A DNA stretch of 64,000 nt from assembly GCA_012845835.1 (NCBI GenBank), contig JABAKD010000014.1:1-64000 (forward strand), given 5' to 3'. The stretch is from Undaria pinnatifida (taxonomy: Eukaryota > Sar > Phaeophyceae > Laminariales > Alariaceae). Of this stretch, positions 33,001-38,060 are shown in pieces; positions within the stretch are counted from its first letter, which is position 1, and each line of letters begins with the position of its first letter. The notes under the pieces are model-generated. The model was not told where the DNA came from and did not search any database. It worked only from the letters and a program-made list of their open reading frames with translations. The translations under genes were made by a program, and so were the position numbers.

Positions 33001-35481
33001 CCTGATCGCGTACGGCAACAATTTCTAAAATTCTCCTCTCACGCGCCTGTCCAACTCGTTGGCGAAACTTCTTAGTAGTAGCCTTCGCGATGTTCTCACC
33101 CCACAAACTATACCAGATAAAGCGAGGATAAAGTACCAAATATATTTCGATGTGTTTAAGGTGGTCCGCAATTGTTTCGTCAATTTTTCCAAAACGCGCG
33201 GCGAAGCAGCGCTCGGGTCGGAGCCCCAGTCTGGGTTAGGGTTAGGGTTAGGGTCAAGGTGGGTCGACGCCCTCTCGCGATTTGACAAAAAAATAGCACA
33301 AAAACACAAAAACACAGCTTGAAAACCTCCATAATAAAGTGAAGTATGTTTGTTACTTTATCTGGTACAATTTGTGGAACAAAGCTCGTGAAGGCGCCTC
33401 AGAGTTATCGTGACCCATGAGAGAGTTGCGGGGATATTTTTCTTGGAGCAGCATCAGTCCCTGAGCACCTCACACGAGGAGCTCAATATCTCACCCGAGA
33501 AATGATTCCGAAGGCGTTCGTTCGCACAACCTGACCAAGCCTCTACGCCATACATAGTCGCAAAACATATGTAGCAGTCATGAAACGACTTTTTTGACTA
33601 GGTAGTTCCTCACTTGAGGAGGCCAATCGGACACAAACACTAGTAGTTAATCCAACAACTGCAACCCCGACCGTGTGGTGATGATGGTAATACATGGGTG
33701 TTTTCATATAAGGGAATAGGGCCGGCGCCTCCGCTCCTGTGGGGGAGGGGCCACATTCTCCAACATTTTCGAAGTGCTGTCGTATGCGTATACAAGTACG
33801 TTTACCCGTCACTGGTGCATATTATGCATTTGACGACACATGCGTGTGTTCCTCACATTAAACTGACGTTTCCACCCATCTACACCCAGCACAACTATAA
33901 ATATTAATGGTGTCCGTGTTGATTCGTCCTCCTGGGATACGAGTTTTGCTTTGGTGGTCACAAACTACGAGACAGAGATAGAGATACATTGCAAACACGG
34001 CAAGGTGATGTGGCAATTCAATATCAACGGCCATGAGCACGAGAGGGCAAAAACCCTGAAAAATACGCAAGCCAGCGCAGTCACACCCGACTGTTTGCAG
34101 TCGAAAATAGGAACATACATGCAGGTCACATAGGATGGAAGGCGTAGAGGGGGTGGGAAAGGGGGGTGTAGTTAGTGTCCTGCATCACCGTGGTCCGTCA
34201 GACCATAGACCCTCCCATCCCTCCAATGCGGGGACGGAACACGTCAGGTTTTCACCATACACGCCATGTGTTCATCTCCCTTTAGCTTCATGAGCCAAGT
34301 GGGTGTTAACAACGTGGTGATAGCAAAATGAGTAGCAGTACCCGCAGATATCTGCATAATGTTTTACTTGGCCGGAAAGGTTTTTGACGTTCCCGTTGCT
34401 CCATACCTGTGTCGGCGATGATACCGACAAAGCCATACTTTTCACAGCCTGGGATGTATATTGTATCCTACCACGCATAAGAAAGAAGAAAAAACCAATA
34501 ATCGGCGCAACAAACATGAAAAAAAAAGGCACAACAAGCAGCCAGCAACTCGTACGAGTAACAAAGCATCCAACCAGCGTTGGGGGCAGCCCCTATGTTG
34601 GCCCCAGTGTATGTGTGATATGAGTACTTGTAACAACTAGGAACATTGTCGCGAGGTCTTATCTTCTGCGCACAGTTTCTGACGAGTGCAGGAAGGAGTG
34701 GTTCCAATACCGTCATCGTCGAGCCTGTACCGAGAATTTAAGAACGAACCCCACTAATGACGAAGCAAACAAACACGTACATACAAAGATCACTGTTATT
34801 GGCAAAATTATCCGTATTGTGTACCTGGTACATAATTCTGTGTAATAACTACGTACGGTAAGAAGGGCGCTCTTACGTACGATATCTTGGCAGGTCTTCG
34901 CCATCATCAGCAAAAAAAAGTGATACTTCGAAGTATTTAATTATCGGTATAATGAATAACACCCAGCAATGAATCGAAGTGTCCAAGGTTATGTTCTGTA
35001 GGGTTTGTTGGTTCCGGGTAAGGGTATGGGAGTGTCACAGAACTTCCAGAAGTTTCGGGTACGGGTATGAAAGTGTTACAGAACTTCCAGGAGTTCCGGG
35101 TATTGTGGCACGGGGTGTACAGAACTCACAGAAGTTCCGGGTACGGGTATGAATGTCGTACAGAACTTGCAGAAGTTCCGGGTACGGGTATAAATGTTCG
35201 ACAAAACTTACAGAAGTTATTTGCAGGGTAATACCCGGGGTGAATACCCCGGGTGGGTATGGGTTGTGCGTGCCCTACAGAACACAACCTAGGAAACGTG
35301 TATCCACGCATTGGACTGCACAGCTGGCTCGAATAGTAGCTCCAGCGATCGACGAAACAATGGAACTGACCCTGGTGAGGATGCCGATGCATCCGTCGGG
35401 TGTGCAGCTGTCGTCCCGCCCCCCGGAAGGGCTATCACCAACTTTGACCAGCGATGGGTTGACGATTTCCCTCAGTTCCAC
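1..35481 (-). CDS. Multi-exon gene: F5/8C-like modules plus parallel beta-helix protein (partial)
   Basis: Twenty short GC-rich minus-strand open blocks, each bounded by an AG acceptor and a GT donor (mostly GTGAGT, GTAAGT or GTGAGA), join without a phase conflict into about 859 codons. Order: three F5/8 type C-like modules (exons 1-3, 4-6, 7-10), a linker and fourth beta-sandwich-like module (exons 11-14), then a beta-helix region (exons 15-20). F5/8C hallmarks are the DG...SWSC start, the QIRIAF / QIQLAF strand, ARYVKIEG and the closing SISEV. The beta-helix part has a GDYYLDGPVFLKSGVSLIGD strand-turn-strand and later SGVTLKNIRI. F5/8C domains usually bind carbohydrate or lipid, and beta-helices of this kind are usual in polysaccharide lyases, hydrolases and epimerases, so an extracellular glycan-binding or glycan-modifying protein is inferred. 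No catalytic residues are identifiable. Both ends are missing. Exons may remain undetected within introns. Confidence 0.8.
315..580. mobile_element. MITE family B, copy 1
   Basis: Left end CACGTGCTACGACAAAGGT and right end GGTGCACCTCTATCGCACCA form imperfect terminal inverted repeats. The interior has the family marker GCCTAGGCCATGAG. It lies in the intron between exons 19 and 20. No coding capacity. Confidence 0.65.
779..959 (-). CDS. Exon 19: beta-helix coils
   Basis: 181 bp, phase 0 to 1, from GCGTCCTCAG-like acceptor sequence (GCCTCAG) to GTGAGA. It contains GVTMTDCTNVLFEG, then an Asp-rich loop, then SGSTSGVTLKNIRITSG, a repeated strand pattern expected of stacked beta-helix coils. Confidence 0.9.
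1208..1481. mobile_element. MITE family B, copy 2
   Basis: Ends GTGTGCTACGATAGAGGT and GCGCCTCTATCGTAACA, interior with CCGAGGCCATGGGATTTTTC. About 274 bp. It closely resembles copy 8 in internal order (clear relatives: the TCAGTTTGTGAGAGA region and the ACAACAATGGTTGGTGC end). Confidence 0.75.
1511..1655. repeat. Minisatellite, about 16-bp unit
   Basis: Imperfect tandem copies of GGTATGGTGTAACAAA. Intronic, directly after family B copy 2. Confidence 0.85.
2247..2331 (-). CDS. Exon 18: beta-helix, short exon
   Basis: 85 bp, phase 2 to 0, reading GNEFYVGESAEGPEVVLEG and ending FNLTQS before GTGAGC. It is the only phase-2 junction in the gene, and the length (28 codons plus 1) fits exactly between exons 17 and 19. 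Confidence 0.8.
2881..2957 (-). CDS. Exon 17: beta-helix, short exon
   Basis: 77 bp, phase 0 to 2, reading DITIDLMAWTDCPVASVRVV and ending ERF plus two bases (TC). The acceptor is CCGTGCCAG and the donor GTGAGT. The other two frames hit stops. The next exon supplies the single base needed to complete Ser. Confidence 0.8.
2958..4637. other. Intron between exons 16 and 17, no element recognised
   Basis: 1.7 kb. Short open frames on both strands but none with convincing splice sites in the required phase 0. No repeat family recognised. Confidence 0.5.
4638..4823 (-). CDS. Exon 16: first beta-helix coils
   Basis: 62 codons, phase 0 to 0, from TAATATCAG to GTAAGT. It contains EVNLEMGDYYLDGPVFLKSG followed by VSLIGD, the typical opening of right-handed parallel beta-helix proteins (pectate-lyase-like fold), and ends ADGVSGAY. 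Confidence 0.9.
4958..6012. mobile_element. Family C element 1 with long terminal inverted repeats
   Basis: The left arm (4958 to about 5142) and right arm (about 5828 to 6012) are inverted copies of one another for roughly 180 bp, both starting ACACTCCA(G/T)CTGTG at the outside and running to the GGTGATGTTAGGCAGTC motif. The interior holds poly-C runs, one tandem subunit and an exon-like fragment. It has a foldback or MULE-like non-autonomous structure. The outer limits lie in AT-rich sequence and are uncertain. Confidence 0.75.
5241..5337 (-). pseudogene. Exon-like fragment inside a family C element
   Basis: 97 bp between a CGTCAG acceptor and a GTGAGG donor, open in phase 2 to 0 (contains ERFHDTDHDGSAAGNDA). 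Its phases do not fit between exons 15 and 16, both phase 0, so it is not an exon of the host gene. It sits between the long inverted repeats of element C1, which suggests a captured gene fragment. Confidence 0.35.
6406..6561 (-). CDS. Exon 15: connector before the beta-helix
   Basis: 52 codons, phase 0 to 0, from CCTGAACAG to GTGAGG. It begins VMSTTIEEWNCVPDYIG and ends CDGVATGEDP, with three Cys, two of which may pair. A decayed copy of its 5' part lies at 6641-6710. Confidence 0.88.
6641..6710 (-). pseudogene. Decayed duplicate of exon 15 (5' part)
   Basis: This stretch aligns to 6510-6570 of functional exon 15 (shared GATGTAG..GGGAC.CAGTTCCA on the plus strand). Read on the minus strand in the same frame it carries TAA where exon 15 has the first of its two Glu codons, and the CAG acceptor is lost. 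It is inferred to be a tandem exon duplication that lost function. Confidence 0.7.
7664..7840 (-). CDS. Exon 14: module 4, C-terminal strands
   Basis: 59 codons, phase 0 to 0, from TTCAACCACAG to GTGAGT. WEKFYLPERIILSYFRVVAV matches the closing strands of a discoidin-like fold (F-lp...yfRv). It ends YTPGSTW. Confidence 0.88.
8077..8217 (-). CDS. Exon 13: module 4, central strands
   Basis: 47 codons, phase 0 to 0. An in-frame TAG serves as acceptor, so the exon cannot extend further 5'. It starts PESEGWIYVGG, continues ARIWGVKIKF and SFTFDIRYYTDDDDEL, and ends before GTGAGT. The pattern resembles the GVKI and FDI strands of F5/8C domains. A diverged duplicate of its 5' half lies about 550 bp upstream. 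Confidence 0.85.
8705..8945 (-). pseudogene. Decayed duplicate of exon 13 and its upstream intron
   Basis: 8713-8766 aligns to the 5' half of exon 13 (shared CGGGCAGTCTG.CCAC on the plus strand). About 150 bp further on, GCGGATGTCGGACAGAAA matches GCGGACGTCGGACGACGAAA at about 8354 with the same offset of roughly 550 bp. The unit duplicated was therefore exon plus intron. Frame and acceptor are degraded. Confidence 0.65.
9324..9377 (-). CDS. Exon 12: short exon opening module 4
   Basis: 18 codons only, phase 0 to 0, reading DLLPISDMKTKFSFDLED between a TATATTAG acceptor and a GTGAGT donor. The FSFDLED strand suits the first strand of a discoidin-like fold. Its size makes it easy to miss. Confidence rests on the two splice sites and the phase match. 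Confidence 0.72.
9714..9890. repeat. 11-bp minisatellite (GCCAAGGTAAG)
   Basis: About 11 near-perfect units GCCAAGGTAAG followed by a variant block GCTATGGTAAG. Each unit contains AGGTAAG, a match to the plus-strand 5' splice consensus, but this is on the strand opposite to the gene. Confidence 0.95.
9896..10131. mobile_element. MITE family B, copy 3
   Basis: Termini GACGCGTGCTACGGTAGAGG and CCTCTATTGTAGCACGCGTC are good inverted repeats of about 20 bp. The interior has GTGGCCTAGGTGCAC. No clear target duplication. Confidence 0.8.
10591..10699. repeat. 11-bp minisatellite next to the exon 11 donor
   Basis: Ten imperfect units of GCGTGATCTGG, grading into GCGTAATCTGT. It starts 8 bases inside the intron after exon 11 and stays open in the exon's frame. 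Confidence 0.9.
10708..10785 (-). CDS. Exon 11: linker after module 3
   Basis: 26 codons, phase 0 to 0, from a strong acceptor (CTTCCCCTGCAG) to GTGAGT. It begins MVLLEKKQSS and ends DTEYSF. The Met is internal, following ISIKE of exon 10. The downstream intron begins almost at once with an 11-bp minisatellite, and the reading frame stays open through it. Confidence 0.83.
10786..12930. other. Intron between exons 10 and 11, first part
   Basis: Contains AAGGTATGA-type short repeats at about 11,130-11,160, a degenerate ACCGAAC/CCGGTA repeat field at about 11,700-12,210, and the unassigned ORF at 12,112. No exon found. Confidence 0.5.
12112..12516 (+). CDS. Unrecognised ORF (intronic, plus strand)
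   Basis: 134 codons. The 5' third overlaps degenerate ACCGAAC/CCGGTA repeats, so the true start may be the Met-less region near VFTKEIAPVH. The rest (SWDVWSVLRNIFGLYRSKY, EKSIANFLNDFETYSELKG) has normal-looking composition with a possible helical segment. No family recognised; it could be a fragment of a transposon gene. Confidence 0.25.
   Translation: MRSYRRAGYRYSGRTRTLPRTSRMGVQAVPNRTNDFRRVFTKEIAPVHSWDVWSVLRNIFGLYRSKYIDFKGGTTTVDITEAEKSIANFLNDFETYSELKGHVLAMANTKENTATLPNTYREVLRYPQNSIHTD
12931..12973. repeat. Pentanucleotide (CACAC)n run
   Basis: Eight or so copies of CACAC in the intron between exons 10 and 11. A short (GTAGGAGCA)n run follows at 13,164-13,197. Confidence 0.9.
13320..14216 (-). 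mobile_element. Family C element 2 (one arm, tandem interior)
   Basis: A right arm at about 13,965-14,216 (ends CAGCTGGAGTGTATTTTAAT) is preceded by tandem 200-bp-scale subunits, each with ACTGGTGCATTC, GTCAGATTTATCCCC, GTTTCCACGCAC, a poly-C run and CGCCCTCCCCTCACC. No opposite arm was found nearby. Confidence 0.7.
14524..14655 (-). CDS. Exon 10: F5/8C-like module 3, C-terminal half
   Basis: 44 codons, phase 0 to 0, from CACTGAACAG to GTACGG. It reads NAIPSAISSGDTTDFQTW at its start and ends SEWISIKE, equivalent to the SISE and AITE ends of exons 6 and 3. Confidence 0.88.
14656..16017. other. Intron between exons 9 and 10, no clear feature
   Basis: A probable further family B copy at about 15,337-15,630 (ends TGCGCGAGCGGGTAAAGGTG and CTATATTGCAGTACGCGTC, interior CATAGCCTAGATG) is the only structure seen. 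Confidence 0.4.
16018..16112. repeat. 22-bp minisatellite
   Basis: Four units of CACTACCCCCAGCACTCACT type, in the intron between exons 9 and 10. Confidence 0.9.
16370..16437 (-). CDS. Exon 9: F5/8C-like module 3, middle strand
   Basis: 68 bp, phase 1 to 0, reading AFHKGDERHNEFSIHV and ending GGWV before GTGAGT. The acceptor is GGACGGCAG. Together with exon 10 it corresponds to the single exon 3 or 6, so this module carries one extra phase-0 intron. Confidence 0.87.
16715..16928. repeat. About 30-bp minisatellite
   Basis: Seven imperfect copies of GATAGGAAAACCTCCTCCAG with AGTAA-type spacers. The open minus frames across it come from the repeat, not from a gene. Confidence 0.85.
17222..17602. 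repeat. AGT/GCA triplet run followed by a GTAACAAG-type array
   Basis: 17,222-17,300 is an (AGT)n/(GCA)n triplet run. 17,362-17,602 is a degenerate array of GTAACAAG and GTAACAACG units. It ends about 30 bases from the donor of exon 8. Confidence 0.85.
17634..17757 (-). CDS. Exon 8: F5/8C-like module 3, N-terminal half
   Basis: 124 bp, phase 0 to 1. It begins DGIDSEDSRWSC, has a second Cys in SDVCD, then AQFDLNTYTYL, and ends KQIQL plus one base before GTGAGA. It is the counterpart of exons 2 and 5. Confidence 0.9.
18217..18515. mobile_element. MITE family B, copy 4
   Basis: Ends GCCTGCTACACGATAGAGGT and ACCTGTATCGTAGCACGG, interior CATGGCCTAGCTATG. It lies in the intron between exons 7 and 8. 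Confidence 0.72.
18516..19223. other. Intron between exons 7 and 8, remaining part
   Basis: Scraps of family B-like sequence (TGCGACTGGCTCAAACTC at about 18,787, shared with about 11,105). No exon found. Confidence 0.4.
19224..19415 (-). CDS. Exon 7: linker and start of F5/8C-like module 3
   Basis: 64 codons, phase 0 to 0, starting VDIRVNEDAPS and ending CRVYNIK before GTATGA. It is longer than the equivalent exons 1 and 4 and carries an extra Gly/Asp-rich loop with two Cys. A decayed copy of its 5' part lies just upstream at about 19.5 kb. Confidence 0.85.
19480..19607 (-). pseudogene. Decayed duplicate of exon 7 (5' part)
   Basis: The minus strand reads CTACCAG followed by GTCGATATTC, matching the acceptor and GTGGATATTC start of exon 7. 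Alignment continues for about 110 bp with small indels. One extra base early on brings a TGA into frame after six codons, so it cannot replace exon 7. Confidence 0.75.
20169..20383 (-). CDS. Exon 6: F5/8C-like module 2, C-terminal half
   Basis: 215 bp, phase 1 to 0. It starts AFVEESSTEGATFNLYT, contains LARYVKIEG (the conserved F5/8C beta-strand) and ends EFSISE before GTGTGT. The junction with exon 5 gives IRIAF, as expected for the family. Confidence 0.9.
21240..21705 (+). mobile_element. Family C element 3 (one arm), interrupted by MITE A
   Basis: The arm starts ACACTCCAGATGTGAGATCG at about 21,251 and runs through the GGTGTTAGTCAGTCTGTGCG motif into G-rich tandem interior. It is cut at 21,705 by family A copy 1. 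Confidence 0.7.
21706..21954. mobile_element. MITE family A, copy 1 (target duplication GAAG)
   Basis: 249 bp. The left end GACTGATTCTACGATAGCCC and the right end, inverted, GAGTCGTTCTGCGTTAGCCC match at about 17 of 22 positions. It is flanked by GAAG on both sides (21702-21705 and 21955-21958). It has inserted into the interior of family C copy 3. Confidence 0.85.
21985..22395 (+). repeat. AT-rich dispersed repeat E, copy 1, with internal duplication
   Basis: The block ACCATTATTTTCTGACATCG...TGCCAAATACAACA..CGAGGTGA is present twice in tandem, about 110 bp apart. It matches 53,620-53,885 in inverted orientation. Confidence 0.65.
22438..22612. repeat. TGTATAATACTA-type array
   Basis: Degenerate 10-12 bp units (TGTATAATA, TATGTATAATA) run directly into family B copy 5. 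Confidence 0.8.
22667..22915. mobile_element. MITE family A, copy 2 (target duplication TTTC)
   Basis: Also exactly 249 bp. Same termini and an interior GACGTCGGGGTGTCGAGGGA. Flanked by TTTC at 22663-22666 and 22916-22919. Nested in family B copy 5. Confidence 0.88.
23076..23339. mobile_element. MITE family A, copy 3 (target duplication TGCA)
   Basis: 264 bp, starting GACTAATTCTACGATTTGCC. It shares the GATGACGTCGGGGTGTCGAG core with copy 2. Flanked by TGCA at 23072-23075 and 23340-23343. Nested in family B copy 5. Confidence 0.88.
23507..23612 (-). CDS. Exon 5: F5/8C-like module 2, N-terminal half
   Basis: 106 bp, phase 0 to 1. It starts DGSTSATSSWSC, has a second Cys in DGDVC, then the ITYDLLQVQ strand, and ends MQQIRI plus one base before GTAAGT. 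This is the most canonical F5/8C segment in the gene (DG, SWSC, YDL, QIRI). Confidence 0.9.
24585..24698 (-). CDS. Exon 4: linker and start of F5/8C-like module 2
   Basis: 38 codons, phase 0 to 0, from a clear acceptor (TTGTCGCAG) to GTGAGT. It begins VEIYVEVDDVP, which completes the E-V-E-I-Y strand that closes the previous module, and ends ESADDTL, leading into the DGST of exon 5. Confidence 0.9.
25395..25690. mobile_element. MITE family B, copy 6
   Basis: Ends AACGCGTGCGCCGATAGAGG and CTCTATCGTAGCATACGC, interior TATGGCCTAGGTATCC. It contains a short CATCAT/CACCAT microsatellite near its left end. Confidence 0.7.
26058..26337. mobile_element. MITE family B, copy 7
   Basis: Ends AACGCGTGTTACGACAGAGG and CCTCTTCGTAGCATGCGTC. 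The flanks share ATGCAACGC on both sides, a possible 9-bp target duplication, but other copies do not support a fixed length. Confidence 0.7.
26543..26727 (-). CDS. Exon 3: F5/8C-like module 1, C-terminal half
   Basis: 185 bp, phase 1 to phase 0. It reads AFAEGSETTLQVVVEN at its start and MAITE at its end, before a GTGAGT donor. Length and phases match exon 6 (215 bp) and the sum of exons 9 and 10 (200 bp). It is strongly acidic, as are the neighbouring modules. Confidence 0.88.
26865..27245 (+). repeat. Dispersed repeat D, copy 1
   Basis: Shared blocks: ATAATCAAGTCCGTGGTCAC, GCTGACGCAATTCATGCCTC, GAGTCAGCCTACGATGTG and AAGACTACCACGTATAT, in the same order as the copies at 55.5 and 59.5 kb. 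Non-coding, class unknown. A TTG-type microsatellite often precedes it. Confidence 0.7.
27353..27665 (+). mobile_element. tRNA-derived SINE, copy 1
   Basis: The head has a tRNA-like B box (GAGTTCAAGTCTC at about 27,427) after an A-box-like GGATTGGGAGGCGAA. The body shares the CCCTAT.TGCGCG.TAAAATTGAAGG core with the other copies. Confidence 0.6.
28220..28430. repeat. Dispersed TTTTCGACTG / CAGTCGAAAA motif cluster
   Basis: At least six copies of TTTTCGACTG or its complement in about 210 bp, in both orientations (for example near 28,228, 28,281, 28,300, 28,390 and 28,410). No coding sense. It may be a small foldback element or a protein-binding cluster. Confidence 0.6.
28529..28784. mobile_element. 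MITE family A, copy 4 (target duplication GGTA)
   Basis: 256 bp, starting GAGTGATTCTACGATTACCC and ending in inverted GTTCTACGGTAGCC. Flanked by GGTA at 28525-28528 and 28785-28788. Core sequence as in copies 2 and 3. Confidence 0.87.
28789..30864. other. Intron between exons 2 and 3, middle part
   Basis: AT-rich to 29.2 kb, then a TGTCGTCTCTACTCGGCTG-type short repeat at about 29,400-29,470. No coding block with valid splice sites. The small plus frames at 30.2-30.8 kb are not recognised. Confidence 0.4.
30865..31065. repeat. CATCATACAT-type degenerate array
   Basis: About twenty units of CATCATACA and ACCATACAT in the intron between exons 2 and 3. Confidence 0.85.
31325..31680 (+). mobile_element. 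Family C element 4 (one arm)
   Basis: The arm starts TACACTCCAACGCTGTGAGA, continues GGTCAACAGGGTGATGTTAG, then a short interior ending near a G-rich run. No second arm is visible. Confidence 0.68.
31777..31909 (-). CDS. Exon 2: F5/8C-like module 1, N-terminal half
   Basis: The acceptor is TTTTGCAG. The exon starts DGSLSAGSSYGC in phase 0, holds a second Cys twelve residues or so later, and ends LSSLFV plus one base before GTGCGT (phase 1). It aligns with exons 5 and 8, which have the same DG start, Cys pair and phase 0 to 1 pattern. The phase-1 junction with exon 3 restores Ala, giving LFVAF as in the other modules. Confidence 0.8.
32352..33315. other. ORF-rich segment on both strands, unassigned
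   Basis: Open frames overlap on both strands: plus 32352-32807 (151 codons) and minus 32129-32596, 32621-32815 and 32819-33139. The minus frame at 32621 has a strongly hydrophobic stretch (YIAAGILLFFAGLFFEIAVV) that could span a membrane; the 33139 frame is Arg/Glu-rich. Nothing identifies a family. It could be a captured gene fragment or GC-driven open sequence. Confidence 0.3.
33233..33254 (+). repeat. Interstitial telomere-like (TTAGGG)n
   Basis: Three to four TTAGGG units in a row inside an intron. Too short to be a telomere; may be a chance run or a repair scar. Confidence 0.7.
33325..34984. other. Intron between exons 1 and 2, later part
   Basis: No recognised repeat family apart from short similarity to repeat E near 33,975-34,020. 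No exon found. Confidence 0.4.
34985..35225. repeat. About 41-bp minisatellite
   Basis: Five or six units containing ACAGAACTTCCAGAAGTTCC followed by GGGTACGGGTATGAA. It lies 150 bp downstream of exon 1, in its intron. Confidence 0.88.
35371..35481 (-). CDS. Exon 1 (first recognised): start of F5/8C-like module 1
   Basis: 37 codons, phase 0 at both ends, beginning VELREIVNP and ending GILTR before a GTCAGT donor. The opening V-E-L-R matches the VEIY and VDIR openings of exons 4 and 7, so it is the corresponding first exon of a module. An alternative acceptor (TTTAG) would start it at 35489 in phase 1 and add a W-E pair. By analogy with the other modules a preceding exon ending in S/T-E is expected upstream, but none was found in the window. 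Confidence 0.68.
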
Positions 35482-37185
35482 CTCCCATGCTAAACGTGGC
35501 AGACAACAGAGGCACAGCAGCAGAAGAAGCACGGGCAGGCAAGAAAAAAAGGAAAAGACAGTCGACAATGTTTGAATTTTTGTGGAATAAAGGGGGGAGA
35601 CTACGAAAAAAGAAATACATGTACGACCGAAAAAAACTAGAAAAAAAAAAAAGCCTCGGAAAAAATATAGAAAACAAATATATATAGTGATATGTATGTG
35701 GCTGCTCCGGGCGGCGTTTGTCATTTTCTCAGTTCGTCTTGTGATCGTGATGCAGGTCTCCTTTAAATTGTTCCGGTGTCGTCTATTATAGCAGAGTGGT
35801 GTGGTGTCCTTTCACCTTTCCTCTGCATTTTCCCTCTATTTGTCGCTAGCCGTCGGTAACTTGAAGGGCAACGCGGCTGTGCTTCAACTTGCTGTATACC
35901 TCGTATTGAGTTCAACCTCGGGCAGCAACATCCAAACAACGAGCAAGCGCACGCAATCTCTGCCTCTTCTACAGAGTACCGTCCCCCTCCCAAGAAACCA
36001 TTAATAAATCGGGTGCACGCTGACTTTCTTGTGTGTCCTGGGCGCGCGCGAAAGCACGAAATCCTTATGTTGCACTTTTCTTACTTTGGTCCCCCAGAAA
36101 ATGTTTTTTCTTAACACGAGCCATAGTGCACAAGAAGATTCCGCTCGCACAATTATACCTCTTTGCCCTCCCATATACTGGGTGTATTACAGTATCACGG
36201 CGCCCGTCTCCACCGCAGTAAACACAAACCTCTACTCCACGTGAAGGGATCAACGTTTTCAAAGGCTAGAATGTGACTAGTCCGAGAGATTTCTTCACGT
36301 TTTTCGATTTTGCAGGTTGAGTTTCTTGTGAGCTTACTTCTATGAGCGGGACGGTACTAATGCTGTATGGCATCCGCTCCGCCCCCACTCACACCAAATA
36401 CACAAGTACATCGTGCCTATTTGCTGTACGGCGTCGAGTGCCACTTTTGTGTGTCAGCGCAAGAAATCCATAGAGCAGCACCGACCGATCTTGAGCAATA
36501 AGCTACCTGCCCCATCACAAGAACGAGCCACGAGACCTCGACAAGACTCACAAGAAACTCGAAGCCTCAAACCCACGGGGAGGGGATGTATTCCACAGAT
36601 AGGTGATATTCCACAGCTGCAGCTAGTGTATACACGAGGACATGCATACCCTTCTCAATCATCAAAAAAGCAGCCTCGACAACACCAATGCGTCGAGTTA
36701 GTGTAAGACCGCACGACGTGCTGCACGCACTGGCCAGTAACGGGCACGGGGGGGCTGGCACGGGGAGACGTAAAAGCCTCCATGCGAACCAGGAACGGCC
36801 TTCTTACCTATATTCTACAATATGGACCTACCAGGGATACAAACTATGGACTAAATAATAAGAACCCACGATGGATACGAAAACCTGGACCAGGTACATT
36901 TCGCAAGTTGTTTTTAGTCATATTTGGTCCTGATTACAACGTACCCCGAAAAGGCGAAATGTCGTCGTGGTCCCTCGATAGTGCCGGTGTGTAGTATTTA
37001 GAGATTGGAACGCCTGCACTATAGCGAAAACCGGCACTACTCCGTCTACTGCCACAACAGCTTGTTCAGCTAAAAGCATAGGTCAAGAGATTGCACAGGC
37101 ACGCTAGGGGGCAACCGGCACTACTCAACCGGCACTATAAAAGGCCTAATGATGTACTAGCCATGTGTCTCAGGTAGGTCACATT
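35482..37185. other. Upstream of exon 1, no feature recognised
   Basis: The exon expected by analogy (phase 1 to 0, about 190 bp, ending S/T-E) was looked for here and not found. The gene may continue beyond the retrotransposon. Confidence 0.4.
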
Positions 37186-37446
37186 CCACACATATACTTT
37201 CCAGCTTATGGACAAGCCGTGGTCACAAGTGCCGTCCCTTATTCTCCCCGGTTCTCGCCTTCAATTTTTATCGCGCAAAGGGTTCAGCAATCCCACAGCT
37301 CGTCGATTTTCCATCCAGTGTTGCTTACTCACACTCTCGCGCTTGCCGCAAAAGTCCATTTGTGCCAAGAAAAAGTATCATATACGAGGTATAGTCTACA
37401 TGTACGAATGAAGTACCAGTGTGTGCAGCACTTTGTTTGCACCTGA
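37186..37446 (-). mobile_element. SINE, copy 2 (lacks the tRNA-like head)
   Basis: Inverted body sequence: TTCCAGCTTATGGACAAGCC, then TATCGCGCAAAGGGTTCAGC, then CTCTCGCGCTTGCCGC. It matches copy 3 over more than 200 bp but stops before the tRNA-like region. Confidence 0.65.
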
Positions 37447-38060
37447 AGCGTTACTCCACAGGCCAAGCAGGAGACAACCAATAAGGTTGACCGCCCTCAT
37501 CGTCCGTAGTCTTCCTCGAGAAGAGGCTTAGCTGCTGCCTCAGAACAACGCGACGAGGGTCCGACGCTTGGTATCACGATCAGATTGCAATGATGGGGAG
37601 ACTGCGGTGTGGAGTGTAGGGTGCCGGTGTTTTGAGATGGTGCCTTGCCTTGCCTGTGAGCGGAAACAATCGTGGTCTGCCGCGTGCACTACTATTAGAA
37701 CCACACTAATATAGCCATCATATGAAATGACATTTCACGGAGTATTTTAGGTTGTCGATGGTGCAGCAGAAGAAGACGGATGTGTGAAAGTCGATCTCTG
37801 ATGAGCGCTGCCTCTCTCTGCAAATCGAAATTCCGATTTGTCCGTGACAGGCCGTCTCAGATTCTCCGTGTAGGTATTATTGTAGGTGATGTGTACGAGG
37901 TATAGGACAGACACTACTACTTTATACAGGTCCTACGAGGTATCTTCGTATCATATTTAGTCCACACTTATACCGACTGGTTTCGATCGACCATGATCCT
38001 ATACGTATTGTTATCTGATACGTATCGTTTACGTTTCAATCTCTTTACTGTTCATTAGAC

